Shown here: positions 8,809 through 19,128 of the stretch, in pieces
How the letters are laid out: every line of letters begins with the position of its first letter
How positions within the stretch are numbered: position 1 is the stretch's first letter
NCBI RefSeq assembly: GCF_015694705.1
Contig: NZ_JADQDR010000002.1
Location: forward strand, 62,001 to 126,000
From: Pontibacter rufus
Lineage (GTDB): Bacteria > Bacteroidota > Bacteroidia > Cytophagales > Hymenobacteraceae
Length of the DNA: 64,000 bases
Direction of reading: 5' to 3'
Made by a program: the position numbers and the translations under genes
The notes under the pieces: generated by a model
The model's input: only the letters and a program-made list of their open reading frames with translations
The model's database searches: none
What the model was told of the DNA's origin: nothing

Positions 8809-10125
8809 ATGAACTTAGCGCAACGCGACCAGGCTACCATCTGGCACCCTTACACGCAGATGAAAACCGCTGCGGCACCCATACCTATTGTTCGGGGCGA
8901 AGGTGCTTTGCTGGTAGCGGAGGATGGCAAAACGTATGTGGATGCGGTAGCTTCGTGGTGGGTAAACCTGCACGGCCACGCACACCCCTACATTGCGCAA
9001 AAAGTAACTGAGCAGCTGCAAACACTGGAACACGTCATTTTTGCAGGCTTCACGCACCCAGCGGCTGTTACGTTTGCCGAGCGCCTGCTGCAGATTCTGC
9101 CGGAGGGCCAAAGCCGTATCTTTTATTCTGATAACGGTTCTACAGCCGTGGAAGTGGCGCTCAAAATGGCCATCCAGTACTGGAACAACCTGGGCACTCC
9201 CCGTAAAAAAATCATTGCTTTCCGCGACAGCTACCATGGCGATACCTTTGGGGCGATGGCCGTGAGCGCGCGCAGTGCTTTTACCGCGCCGTTCTGGTCA
9301 TACCTGTTCGAAGTAGCTTTTATAGATGTGCCGGTGCCTGGCCGGGAAGAAGAAAGTATAAGCCAGTTACGAACCTTAGCGGAAGCCGGCGATATAGCGG
9401 CTTTTATTTACGAACCGCTGGTGCTGGGCACGGCCGGCATGGTGATGTATACACCCGAAGTACTGGACCGCCTGCTGGAAATCTGCCAGAAGCACGACAT
9501 CCTGACTATTGCCGACGAGGTGATGACGGGCTTTGGCCGTACCGGGCGCACCTTTGCCTCGGATTACATGCAGGGCCAGCCCGACATCGTTTGCCTCTCA
9601 AAGGGGCTGACAGGTGGTACGATGGCTTTGGGTGCTACCTCCTCCTCCGAAAAAGTATACAACGCCTTCCTGCACGACGATAAAAGCAAAACGCTCTTCC
9701 ACGGCCACAGTTATACCGCCAATCCCGTTGCTTGTGCTGCCGGACTGGCCAGCCTGGATTTGCTGTTGCAGTCGCAAACGCAGGAAGGTATAAACCGCAT
9801 TGCTACGCGCCACGCTACCTTTGCTGCAAGTATAAAAGAGCTGCCGGGCGTGCAGGAAGTGCGCCAACAGGGGACTATACTGGCCATAGAGTTTGAAGAC
9901 GGCGGCACCTCCTACTTCAGCGACCTGCGGGATACTTTGTATAGCTTTGGACTAGACAACGGCGTACTGCTTCGTCCGCTTGGCAATATCATTTATATCA
10001 TTCCGCCTTACTGCATCACCGATGCGCAGCTTAACCTGGTATACCAGGCCATACTTGGTATGCAGCAACTGGTTACCGGCCAGCGCCATTATCCGCGCCC
10101 TGATTTAACGATGCTGCACGATTAA
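8809..10125 (+). CDS. bioA: Adenosylmethionine-8-amino-7-oxononanoate aminotransferase
   Basis: Class III PLP aminotransferase that moves the amino group of S-adenosylmethionine to 8-amino-7-oxononanoate, giving 7,8-diaminopelargonate. BioA marks are IWHPYTQMK at residues 11-19, ASWWVNLHGHAHP, the SYHGDTFGAM segment, the DEVMTGFGRTG cofactor motif and the PLP lysine in CLSKGLTGGTMALG. Length 438 is typical. It is separated from bioD by a repeat-bearing spacer but is on the same strand and clearly in the same pathway. Confidence 0.95.
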   Translation: MNLAQRDQATIWHPYTQMKTAAAPIPIVRGEGALLVAEDGKTYVDAVASWWVNLHGHAHPYIAQKVTEQLQTLEHVIFAGFTHPAAVTFAERLLQILPEGQSRIFYSDNGSTAVEVALKMAIQYWNNLGTPRKKIIAFRDSYHGDTFGAMAVSARSAFTAPFWSYLFEVAFIDVPVPGREEESISQLRTLAEAGDIAAFIYEPLVLGTAGMVMYTPEVLDRLLEICQKHDILTIADEVMTGFGRTGRTFASDYMQGQPDIVCLSKGLTGGTMALGATSSSEKVYNAFLHDDKSKTLFHGHSYTANPVACAAGLASLDLLLQSQTQEGINRIATRHATFAASIKELPGVQEVRQQGTILAIEFEDGGTSYFSDLRDTLYSFGLDNGVLLRPLGNIIYIIPPYCITDAQLNLVYQAILGMQQLVTGQRHYPRPDLTMLHD

Positions 10126-10245
10126 GTTATCCGAACCTTTGATTGAAGCTGATTTGTATGAGCAGTAATTATACTCCTCATATAATCATCACAAAAATGA
10201 GATAAATCAAAAGGTTCAGACAAATCGCTTACCTTTACCAGCGCA

Positions 10246-11454
10246 TTGGAAACAGAAAAAAAATATATTGTCATTAAAGGCAGCGGGGCCATTTCTCCGC
10301 TTGGGCACGATGCGGCCTCCACAGCGGCCGCTTATACTTCCGGCAAACCGGCATTCAGCTTTATACCTCACGATGGCACGTTAACACCTGTTGCTGCTTT
10401 ACCCATTGCGGCAGAGCAAAAGTTGCAGGAACTCATCCAAAGTAATCCCTATTACAAGCAGCTCGACCGCTCGGTGCAGCTGGCCATTTATGCTGCCTGC
10501 CAGGCTGCCACGGAAGCAGGCTGGCTTCAGGAAGATGCCCCGGCTTCGGATGATTTGGCCGTTAATATCGGTTCTTCGCGCGGGGCCACAGGCTTATTTG
10601 AGCATCATTTTGGCCAGTACCGGCAAGGTACAGATGGCAGCCTTTCGTCGGCGGCCTCTCCTACCACCACGCTCGGCAACCTGTCGAGTTGGGTAGCGCA
10701 TGCCGTGAATGCCGGGGGCGCGCAAATCAGCCACTCCATTACCTGCAGCACCGCGCTGATGGCAGTAGCCAATGGTGTGGCATGGCTCAGGGCAGGTATG
10801 GCCGGGCGGTTTCTGGCGGGTGGTACTGAAGCGCCGCTTACGCCCTTCACCATCGCCCAAATGAAAGCAGTAGGCATTTATTCCAAACTCGCAAACCAGC
10901 CTTATCCTTGTCAGCCCTACGCAGCAGTCCGGCAGAATACGTTTACCCTGGGTGAAGGCGCAGCTGTGTTTGCCTTGGAACAGGTAGCGCAATCGGCTTT
11001 AAAAACAGGCAATTTTATAGTAGAGGCTGTCGGACTGGGCTTCGAGAAGATTGTGAGTAAAACCGGTATTTCTGCCGAGGGTATCAACTTCCAGAAGTCT
11101 ATGCGGCACGCACTCTCGCAGTTGCCAGAACAACATCGCACGATTGACCTTATCATCACCCATACCCCCGGCACCCGCGCCGGCGACAGTGCCGAACTGG
11201 CTGCCATCGAGGCTGTTTTCGGAACGGATGCCCCTGCCATCACCACCAACAAGTGGCTTATCGGCCATACCCTGGGAGCTTCCGGCGCACTGAGTTTGCA
11301 GTACGCACTGCACATACTCCGGGCACAACAGTATGCACCTGTGCCGTACCCGAACATATTACCGGCAAAAGCGCAAAAGCACATCTCCCGCATACTTATA
11401 AACGCTGCCGGCTTTGGGGGCAATGCAGCCAGCCTGGTTGTTACCAGAGTATAA
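10246..11454 (+). CDS. Beta-ketoacyl-ACP synthase family protein beside the biotin operon
   Basis: A thiolase-fold condensing enzyme of the KAS I/II type, about 402 residues. The catalytic triad is intact: Cys167 (TCSTAL), His306 in THTPGTRAGDSAE and His341 in IGHTLGASGA. The family usually joins malonyl-ACP to an acyl chain. It follows bioA by 120 bp and no other fatty-acid gene is near. Neither bioC, bioH, bioG, bioW nor bioI is in the cluster, so this enzyme may help build the pimeloyl thioester used by BioF; that is inference. The start is TTG at 10246, since no ATG precedes the conserved GSGAISPLG. An imperfect hairpin (GAACCTTTGATT with AATCAAAAGGTTC) precedes it. Confidence 0.85.
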   Translation: METEKKYIVIKGSGAISPLGHDAASTAAAYTSGKPAFSFIPHDGTLTPVAALPIAAEQKLQELIQSNPYYKQLDRSVQLAIYAACQAATEAGWLQEDAPASDDLAVNIGSSRGATGLFEHHFGQYRQGTDGSLSSAASPTTTLGNLSSWVAHAVNAGGAQISHSITCSTALMAVANGVAWLRAGMAGRFLAGGTEAPLTPFTIAQMKAVGIYSKLANQPYPCQPYAAVRQNTFTLGEGAAVFALEQVAQSALKTGNFIVEAVGLGFEKIVSKTGISAEGINFQKSMRHALSQLPEQHRTIDLIITHTPGTRAGDSAELAAIEAVFGTDAPAITTNKWLIGHTLGASGALSLQYALHILRAQQYAPVPYPNILPAKAQKHISRILINAAGFGGNAASLVVTRV

Positions 11455-11599
11455 GCAGGTATCTGATTCTCGTGCCTGGTAAACCTGCATTCAGCGCTTT
11501 ATCTTCGAACTTATACCTCTTCAAATTTCAAAATCTGCTTAATAAGCTGGCCTCGTGGCAACCTGCTTTTATTTCTAATGATAAAATGCAGTATTTCTG

Positions 11600-11629
11600 T
11601 TGAAAAGAAATCATTCTGCACTACTTTTG
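11600..11629 (+). promoter_or_regulatory. Bacteroidota promoter of lysC-lysA
   Basis: TTG (11600-11602), a 19-base spacer and TACTTTTG (11622-11629) match the primary sigma consensus TTG-N19/20-TAnnTTTG exactly. Transcription should start near 11636, about 30 bp before lysC. Confidence 0.75.
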
Positions 11630-11664
11630 CCAAGTATGAATTTATCATTTTTTCTTTCGTTTAA

Positions 11665-12996
11665 ATGAAAATATTAAAATTTGGCGGTACTTCCGTGGGG
11701 TCTGCCGCAAGAATGAAAGCCGTAGCTGCGCTCATCCAGGGAGATGAGCCGAAAATTGTGGTGCTTTCGGCCATGTCGGGCACAACAAATGCCCTGGTAC
11801 AAATAAGCGAGTTGCTGTACCAGCACAAAAATGAAGAAGCGAAAGCGCAGATTGATGCGCTCCACCATACATATAAACAGGTAGCTACAGACTTTTATAC
11901 TTCCGCCGAGAAGCAGCAGCAAGCCAACGAATTGCTCAACCAGCACTTTGACTACCTTCGGGCTTTTACGCAGGATTCATTTACCACACACGAAGAGCGG
12001 GCCGTACTGGCACAGGGCGAGCTACTGTCTACCGCATTATTCCAGTTCTTCCTGGAGGAGCAGGGTATTAACTCCGTGCTGCTGCCTGCGCTCAACTTTA
12101 TGAAGATTGACGAGAACGAGGAGCCGGATACAGCCTACATCGCCGCAAACCTGAAAGCGGAACTGGCAAAATATCCGGAGACAAAGTTGTTTATCACGCA
12201 GGGATACATCTGCCGCAACGCCTTCGGCGAAGTAGATAACCTGAAGCGTGGCGGCTCCGATTACTCTGCTTCGCTGATTGGTGCTGCTGCCGATGCCGAC
12301 GAAATCCAGATATGGACCGACATCGACGGAATGCACAACAACGACCCGCGCATCGTCAAAAACACTTATCCTATTGCAGTGCTGTCGTTTGATGAGGCTG
12401 CGGAACTGGCTTACTTCGGAGCCAAAATTCTGCACCCGAGCAGCGTACAGCCAGCTAAACAGAAGAACATCCCCGTACGCCTGCTCAACACCATGCAGCC
12501 GGAGGCGAAAGGCACCATTATTACGGCTGAAAGCGAAGGCGGCAAAATTAAAGCGGTAGCGGCGAAGGATGGTATTACGGCTATCAAGATAAAGTCGGGA
12601 CGCATGTTGCTGGCTTATGGCTTTCTGCGCAGCGTGTTTGAAGTATTCGAACGGTACAAAACGCCCATCGATATGATTACGACGTCGGAAGTAGCCGTAT
12701 CGCTGACCATCGACAATGCCAGGTTCCTGAACGAAATTGTACATGAATTAGAAGCATTCGGCCAGGTAGAAGCAGATCAGGAACAAACCATTGTGTGCGT
12801 AGTAGGCGATTTTATGGAAGAACGCAGCGGCGCTGCCCTGAAGGTATTTGAAGCGCTGAAGGATATTCCGTTGCGCATGATTTCGTATGGCGGCAGCAAA
12901 AACAACATCAGCGTGCTTATCAACACTCCTCACAAAGTGGACGCGCTGCAGAAATTAAATGAGGGAATATTCGAACACAACGCCACCAATGCTTAA
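11665..12996 (+). CDS. lysC: Aspartate kinase
   Basis: Monofunctional aspartate kinase, committing aspartate to the lysine, threonine and methionine branch. KFGGTSVG at residues 4-11 is the phosphate-binding signature. The ATP-site segment GGSDYSASLIGAA and tandem ACT domains in the last 130 residues (around LLAYGFLRSVFEVFERYKTPIDMI) are visible. The ACT domains normally carry feedback control by lysine or threonine. It overlaps lysA by 8 bp, so the pair is one operon driven by the promoter just upstream. The homoserine dehydrogenase is a separate gene 3 kb away, so this is not the ThrA fusion. Confidence 0.94.
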   Translation: MKILKFGGTSVGSAARMKAVAALIQGDEPKIVVLSAMSGTTNALVQISELLYQHKNEEAKAQIDALHHTYKQVATDFYTSAEKQQQANELLNQHFDYLRAFTQDSFTTHEERAVLAQGELLSTALFQFFLEEQGINSVLLPALNFMKIDENEEPDTAYIAANLKAELAKYPETKLFITQGYICRNAFGEVDNLKRGGSDYSASLIGAAADADEIQIWTDIDGMHNNDPRIVKNTYPIAVLSFDEAAELAYFGAKILHPSSVQPAKQKNIPVRLLNTMQPEAKGTIITAESEGGKIKAVAAKDGITAIKIKSGRMLLAYGFLRSVFEVFERYKTPIDMITTSEVAVSLTIDNARFLNEIVHELEAFGQVEADQEQTIVCVVGDFMEERSGAALKVFEALKDIPLRMISYGGSKNNISVLINTPHKVDALQKLNEGIFEHNATNA

Positions 12997-14131
12997 CATA
13001 GACCTGCATGAATTGCAGCAGCACGCCACGCCGCTGTATGTATACGACCTAAACCTGCTGCGCCAGACTTTGCAAACAGCTAAAACCGAGGCCGGCAAGT
13101 ATAACTACCACGTGCATTATGCGCTCAAAGCAAACGCCAATGCGCCCATACTTGCTGAAATGCTGCAGCATGGTTTCGGCGCCGACTGCGTGAGCGGCAA
13201 CGAGGTGAAAGCGGCCCTAGAAAATGGTTTCGGGTCTGAAGATGTTGTTTTTGCCGGTGTTGGAAAATCCGATGCAGAAATTAACTATGCGCTGGAGCAG
13301 GATATTTTTTGCTTTAACTGCGAGTCGAAGCAGGAACTGGAAGTGCTTAACGAACTGGCAGAGAAAAAGGGGAAGACAGCCCGGATTGCCCTGCGCATCA
13401 ACCCGAACGTAAACGCCAACACGCACAAGTATATTACCACCGGCCTGGAAGAAAACAAGTTTGGTATTAATGCCTGGGAGTTAGAGAGCGTGCTGGAGCT
13501 GCTTGCGCAACTGAAAAGTATCGAGCTCATCGGTATTCACTTCCATATCGGTTCGCAAATAACGGATCTGACAGTTTTCAAAAATTTGTGCACCCGTGTG
13601 AACGAGTTCCAGGACTGGTTTGCTGCCCGCAACATCAGGTTGCAGCACATCAACGTCGGAGGCGGTCTGGGCGTGGATTATTACCACCCGGAGCAGCAGC
13701 CTATACCTGACTTTGCCGCTTACTTTGGCTTGTTCCACCAGTTTCTGGAATTAAAGCCCGGGCAGCAGGTACATTTCGAGTTGGGCCGTGCGCTGGTAGC
13801 GCAATGCGGCACGCTTGTTTCCAGGGTGCTCTACATCAAAAAGGGCTTGTCTACCAACTTTGCCATACTGGATGCCGGTATGACGGAACTGATTCGCCCG
13901 GCGCTGTACCAATCCTATCATAAAATAGAAAACCTGACAAGCCGGGAGCCCGAGGAGCGCTATGACGTGGTAGGGCCGATATGCGAATCTTCGGATTGCT
14001 TCGGCAAGGCGGTGCAGTTACCCGAAACCAGCCGCGGCGACTTTATTGCTATCAGCACGGCAGGCGCTTATGGCGAGGTAATGGCCTCGAACTATAACCT
14101 GCGCGAAAAAGCAAAGGCTTTATACTTGTAA
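12989..14131 (+). CDS. lysA: Diaminopimelate decarboxylase
   Basis: PLP enzyme of the alanine-racemase fold that decarboxylates meso-diaminopimelate to L-lysine. The PLP lysine is in HYALKANANAPIL near residue 47. GADCVSGNEV, HFHIGSQITD, GGGLGVDYY and the late GPICESSDCFGK segment, whose Cys completes the active site across the dimer, are present. The ATG at 12989 overlaps the end of lysC and gives a 380-residue protein starting just before LHELQQHATPLYVYD, as in homologues; an upstream in-frame ATG would deepen the overlap and was not used. Confidence 0.94.
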   Translation: MLNIDLHELQQHATPLYVYDLNLLRQTLQTAKTEAGKYNYHVHYALKANANAPILAEMLQHGFGADCVSGNEVKAALENGFGSEDVVFAGVGKSDAEINYALEQDIFCFNCESKQELEVLNELAEKKGKTARIALRINPNVNANTHKYITTGLEENKFGINAWELESVLELLAQLKSIELIGIHFHIGSQITDLTVFKNLCTRVNEFQDWFAARNIRLQHINVGGGLGVDYYHPEQQPIPDFAAYFGLFHQFLELKPGQQVHFELGRALVAQCGTLVSRVLYIKKGLSTNFAILDAGMTELIRPALYQSYHKIENLTSREPEERYDVVGPICESSDCFGKAVQLPETSRGDFIAISTAGAYGEVMASNYNLREKAKALYL

Positions 14132-14145
14132 AAAGGATCGATATC

Positions 14146-14190
14146 AACAAAAAGCCCGGCTTCATCTCTCATGAAGCCGGGCTTTTTGTT
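14146..14190. terminator. Bidirectional terminator between lysA and the lipoprotein gene
   Basis: AACAAAAAGCCCGGCTTCAT pairs perfectly over 20 bp with its inverse at 14171-14190. The flanking A and T tracts allow use from either strand by the convergent genes. Confidence 0.9.
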
Positions 14191-14232
14191 ATCCATACTA
14201 TCTCCGTTGTCAGCCAGTGCTACGATTTATTT

Positions 14233-14907
14233 TCACTGTGCTGCAAGTATAAAATCGGGTGCAGCCTGTGCGATGCCTGGCTGTTTCTGCAGGAAATTGG
14301 CAAGTTCCAGTGCATTTCCGTTAGAATGCTTGCTTACTTTCACCAGGTAAATGTTGCTTCCGGGCGATGATGGTTGCACTTCGGCTTTGTAATCTCTAGC
14401 AAGCTCCTGCAAAGTGCTCAGCCCATCCTGTTCTACTGTAACGATGACCTCATTGCTGATTCCGAGTAGTTGTTTGCCGGACAGGAAATATGGAGCGGCA
14501 TAGGCAATCTGCGCATCTGCAGCTAATGTTAGCAGTGCCTGCTCCACTTGTTTGCAGTTAAGGCCATCCTGCAGCACCAGCGATTGCAACACCGCCGATT
14601 TGGAAGCAGCCTGTGTGCCTAAGCTTTTAACAAAGCCATACTTCTGTAGCAGGAGCTGCTGGTCAGCGGCGGATATATGTGGTTCAAAAGCCACCAGCAC
14701 CTGTTTGGTATACACAACGCCAAGGCTTTTGCTTTGCCCGCCATCAACATAACTATAGCTGGAGCACGCATTTCCGGCGACCTGCATCTTGTTCAGCAAA
14801 TCCGGGTCGAAGCGCACGTTACGGACAGGAGAAGCGCTGTTGTCTCTACAAGCAGAAAAAGTAATCAGCATGAGCATGCCGCTCAGGAAGGGTAGGAGTT
14901 TATTCAT
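14233..14907 (-). CDS. Lipoprotein with two protease-propeptide-like domains and no protease
   Basis: A 224-residue predicted lipoprotein: a hydrophobic leader ends in the lipobox LITFSAC. The mature part has two copies of a roughly 70-residue alpha/beta unit. Each starts with a beta strand (VLVAFEPHISAADQQLLLQKYGF; NEVIVTVEQDG), and each closes with a strand and an A-x-x-N/A-x-A-x-P-like end (AQIAYAAPYF; GIAQAAPDFI). This resembles the fervidolysin or subtilisin N-terminal prodomain (inhibitor I9-like fold) that folds and inhibits S8 proteases. No catalytic domain follows. A role as a free-standing protease inhibitor or chaperone on the outer surface is inference. Start set at the ATG of MNKLLPFLSG, giving a proper leader. 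Confidence 0.65.
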   Translation of the reverse strand: MNKLLPFLSGMLMLITFSACRDNSASPVRNVRFDPDLLNKMQVAGNACSSYSYVDGGQSKSLGVVYTKQVLVAFEPHISAADQQLLLQKYGFVKSLGTQAASKSAVLQSLVLQDGLNCKQVEQALLTLAADAQIAYAAPYFLSGKQLLGISNEVIVTVEQDGLSTLQELARDYKAEVQPSSPGSNIYLVKVSKHSNGNALELANFLQKQPGIAQAAPDFILAAQ

Positions 14908-15131
14908 CACCGTACAGTTTTTATCTCCAGGAAATAATAATTGTACGTGCACCCATTAAGAAAAGCTATGAAATTCTTCCCTTTTAATGACGTTTTTTCT
15001 AAATTTTATTAAAATTTATTATCTGCGATAAATATAATTAGTATGGCCGTTGAAATCCTTTAACCTGTACGCGTGATAAAGCCTGTATAACTGCACAGTA
15101 TATGATATCAAACATGCTCCTGTAATACAAC

Positions 15132-16379
15132 CTAAGCCGCAACAAGCTCTGTTACAGCAGCTGCGCGCAATAGTTTTTCCTCTGTCAACTCATCAGGTAC
15201 CTGGGCGATAAAGGCTCCCAACGCCTCTAGTTCCTGCCGGTGCTGCAGCAGGTCGCTGCGGTAAATGGTGCCAAGCAGTTGCACCACCTGGCTGTTTACG
15301 CCAAAAGAAGTTACTTCCTGCCATGGCAGATTCGGCAGTTCGCCCCTGTGCTCTACCCGCAGGTATACCCGCAGCAGCGCATCGGCAGCCACAGTAGCAG
15401 TAGCAGCTGCACTTAATTTGGCATAGTTATACTTGTAGCCCGCCAGAGCTGCCGACACATCAGCCCACACCGCAGAGCCGGTAGGATGGCTGCCGGCCCC
15501 GCGCCCTTTCAGAAACTGTGTACCGGCAAATTTGGCCTGCAGCTGCACGCCGTTAAATTCTGCATTTACTGCATAAAGCTCGCTGTCAGGCGTTACAAAA
15601 GTTGGCAGCACCTGCACCTCCAGCTTGCCCTGCGTATTAATTTTTGCTGATGCCACCAGTTTAATGCGCGCACCTGCTGCCTGCGCCAGCGCAACATCCT
15701 GCGTGCTCACCTGGCTGATACCAAACCGAAGCACCTCCTGCGGCGGTATCACCACGCCAAAAGCATGTGCTGCGATGATGCATATTTTGTGCAGGGCATC
15801 GTAACCGCCTACATCCAGCGTCGGGTTTGTCTCGGCAAAGCCAAGCACCTGCGCCTGTTGCAAAGCCTCCTGATAAGAAAGGCCTTCTGCGTCGAGTTTG
15901 TGTAGAATATAGTTGGAAGAACCATTCAGGATACCGCTTATCTCCTGCAGTGGTTCGGTGCCATAATATGCTTCAAGGGTACGCAGGATGGGAATACTGC
16001 CACATACAGCTGCTTCATAAAGCAGCGTGCCGCCATACTGGCGCTGCAATTCTACCAACTCGGGCAGGTTTTCGGCTATCATTTTTTTATTGGCTGATAC
16101 CACGGTCTTGCCTTCCTGCAGGGCCTGCCGCACCAGCAGCAACGCTTCATTCGGGTCGCTGATGAGTTCGGCCAGCAGATCCAGGCTTTGGTCCTGCAGC
16201 AACTCCTGTGCATCGAAGGTAAAAGCCGTGGCTGGCAGTGGCCGATCTTTGGTTTTGTCTTTTACACAGATGTTGGCAACGTCCAGCAGTTGGTTGTGCT
16301 GCAGCACGTCGTATAAACCCTGGCCTACACAGCCAAACCCCAGGATACCTATCTTTCGCTTACCGCGTTTATCGCTCAT
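15132..16379 (-). CDS. hom: Homoserine dehydrogenase
   Basis: NAD(P)-dependent reduction of aspartate semialdehyde to homoserine, the branch point to methionine and threonine. The Rossmann motif GILGFGCVGQGLYDVLQ is at residues 12-28. VSANKKMIAENL, GILNGSSNYILHKL and the catalytic-site segment GFAETNPTLDVGGYDALHK are conserved. Length 415 is usual for the single-domain form. It is the last gene of metY-metX-hom and its start overlaps the metX end by 11 bp. Confidence 0.94.
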   Translation of the reverse strand: MSDKRGKRKIGILGFGCVGQGLYDVLQHNQLLDVANICVKDKTKDRPLPATAFTFDAQELLQDQSLDLLAELISDPNEALLLVRQALQEGKTVVSANKKMIAENLPELVELQRQYGGTLLYEAAVCGSIPILRTLEAYYGTEPLQEISGILNGSSNYILHKLDAEGLSYQEALQQAQVLGFAETNPTLDVGGYDALHKICIIAAHAFGVVIPPQEVLRFGISQVSTQDVALAQAAGARIKLVASAKINTQGKLEVQVLPTFVTPDSELYAVNAEFNGVQLQAKFAGTQFLKGRGAGSHPTGSAVWADVSAALAGYKYNYAKLSAAATATVAADALLRVYLRVEHRGELPNLPWQEVTSFGVNSQVVQLLGTIYRSDLLQHRQELEALGAFIAQVPDELTEEKLLRAAAVTELVAA

Positions 16380-17421
16380 AATTTACTAATTCTACTGTTT
16401 CTTCTTCTATATAAAATTGACTGATGGCTTCCGAAAGTTGCACGATTTCCATCAAAAAGCCATCATGGCCATAATTAGAGTGGAGCAGCGCAAACGAGGA
16501 ACCCGGCACCTGGGCATGCAGCCTGCGCTGCTCTTCTACCGGGAACAGGATATCCGTATCCACGCCCACAAACAGGCAACGCGCCTGCAGGTGTGCCAGC
16601 GCCTTTTGCACGCCGCCCCTGTTACGGCCTACATGGTGCGAATCCATGGCTTTGGAAAGCAGCCAGTAAGTATAGGCGTTAAAGCGCTGGGCCAGTTTTT
16701 CACCCTGGTATACCTGGTAGGAAGCGGCTCTGTAGTTGTCGGTAATGCTGTTGCCGGGCTCCTGCTGGCTCTCCTGGTAAGTGTTGTAATGACGGTATGA
16801 GAGCATGGCAACGGCACGCGCGGTTTTCAAACCACCCAAACCGGCTGTTTCTGTGCTCTCATTCCAGGTAGGATCCTGCCGGATGGCCATGCGCTGGGTT
16901 TCGTTAAAGGCAATGCCCCAGGGCGAGTGGCGAGCATTGGATGCCACCTGTACCAGCCGCTCAAATACGCCTGGTTTCCAGATAGCCCACTCCAGCGCCT
17001 GCTGTCCTCCCAGCGAACCACCTATCAAAGTATGAATATGCTGCAAACCCAGTTCCTGCCGCAGCAGGTCGAAAGCCGCCACTACATCCCGGTTGGTGAA
17101 AGCCGGGAATGTATGATAGTATGGCTGCAGCGTTTCAGGATTGATGGACAGCGGGCCGGTAGAACCATAGCACCCACCCAGGGTATTGGCACAAACAATA
17201 AACCATTTAGCCGGATCGTACAGTTTACCTTCACCAAATAAGCCGGCCCACCAGTCAGTAAAATCGGAGCTGCCGGTCAGGGCATGGCATACCCATACTA
17301 CGTTACTGGCCTGTGTATTAAGCTGGCCATAGGTGGTATAGGCGAGCTGCAGGCCGGGCAGTGCAGCGCCCGACTCCAGTTCAAACTCCTTCTGATAGTG
17401 AAAAACGTGATGTTCCGGCAT
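16369..17421 (-). CDS. metX: Homoserine O-acetyltransferase
   Basis: Alpha/beta-hydrolase-fold acyltransferase that activates homoserine as O-acetylhomoserine for direct sulfhydrylation. The nucleophile elbow GGSLGGQQALEW holds the catalytic Ser. The Asp lies in CLFVGVDTDILFPVEEQ and the His in NYGHDGFLME. HALTGSSDFTDWW is also typical. The ATG of MPEHHVFHYQ is the sensible start; an upstream in-frame ATG adds 19 residues absent from relatives. It follows metY by 104 bp and overlaps hom. Confidence 0.94.
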   Translation of the reverse strand: MPEHHVFHYQKEFELESGAALPGLQLAYTTYGQLNTQASNVVWVCHALTGSSDFTDWWAGLFGEGKLYDPAKWFIVCANTLGGCYGSTGPLSINPETLQPYYHTFPAFTNRDVVAAFDLLRQELGLQHIHTLIGGSLGGQQALEWAIWKPGVFERLVQVASNARHSPWGIAFNETQRMAIRQDPTWNESTETAGLGGLKTARAVAMLSYRHYNTYQESQQEPGNSITDNYRAASYQVYQGEKLAQRFNAYTYWLLSKAMDSHHVGRNRGGVQKALAHLQARCLFVGVDTDILFPVEEQRRLHAQVPGSSFALLHSNYGHDGFLMEIVQLSEAISQFYIEEETVELVNYER

Positions 17422-17525
17422 AAGTAAGTGTGCTGATTTGTTAATGTGATAGTACGTTGCCTGCCAACCTATTATCACCAGTTGCGAATGTCTAATTTCC
17501 CCAACTGCTTGTTATACTTTATACT

Positions 17526-18866
<1,341 letters not shown>

Positions 18867-18981
18867 TTATGAGTTTGAAAAGGTGCGTTTGAATAAATTA
18901 ACAGGCTTGCAAATACAGAAAAGTGTTGCATCACAGACGTGTGTCTGCCGCAAAAGCATTGAAGCCGATGAGGGGTTTAGC

Positions 18982-19119
18982 TTAGCAGCAACAGCAACAC
19001 ATAGCCATCGGGGGCATGCGCATGCTTGTAGCCGGAACAGAATAGCCGTTTTGCAGCAGGCAGCCTGCCGGCGAAACAGAAAAATGATGAGGTGGTGTTG
19101 GTTTGATTCCCTTTTTCAT
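18982..19119 (-). CDS. Putative Met/Cys leader peptide of the metY operon (45 codons)
   Basis: A short ORF on the metY transcript, between the riboswitch and metY. It starts MKKGIKPTPPHH and ends SMRMPPMAMCCCCC followed by TAA. The last 13 residues contain four Met and five consecutive Cys, all TGT/TGC codons. The ATG sits 10 bases after the closing strand of the riboswitch P1 helix. Such a run of the operon's own end-product amino acids directly before a stop is the design of attenuation leader peptides: ribosome stalling reports scarce Cys-tRNA or Met-tRNA. Polycysteine leaders are known in mycobacteria upstream of sulfur genes; I know of no described case paired with a SAM riboswitch in Bacteroidota. 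A real small metal- or thiol-binding peptide is the alternative. Bases 18855-18981 between it and metY include a CAGAC/GTCTG stem but no clear terminator. Confidence 0.6.
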   Translation of the reverse strand: MKKGIKPTPPHHFSVSPAGCLLQNGYSVPATSMRMPPMAMCCCCC

Positions 19120-19128
19120 TATCGTATC

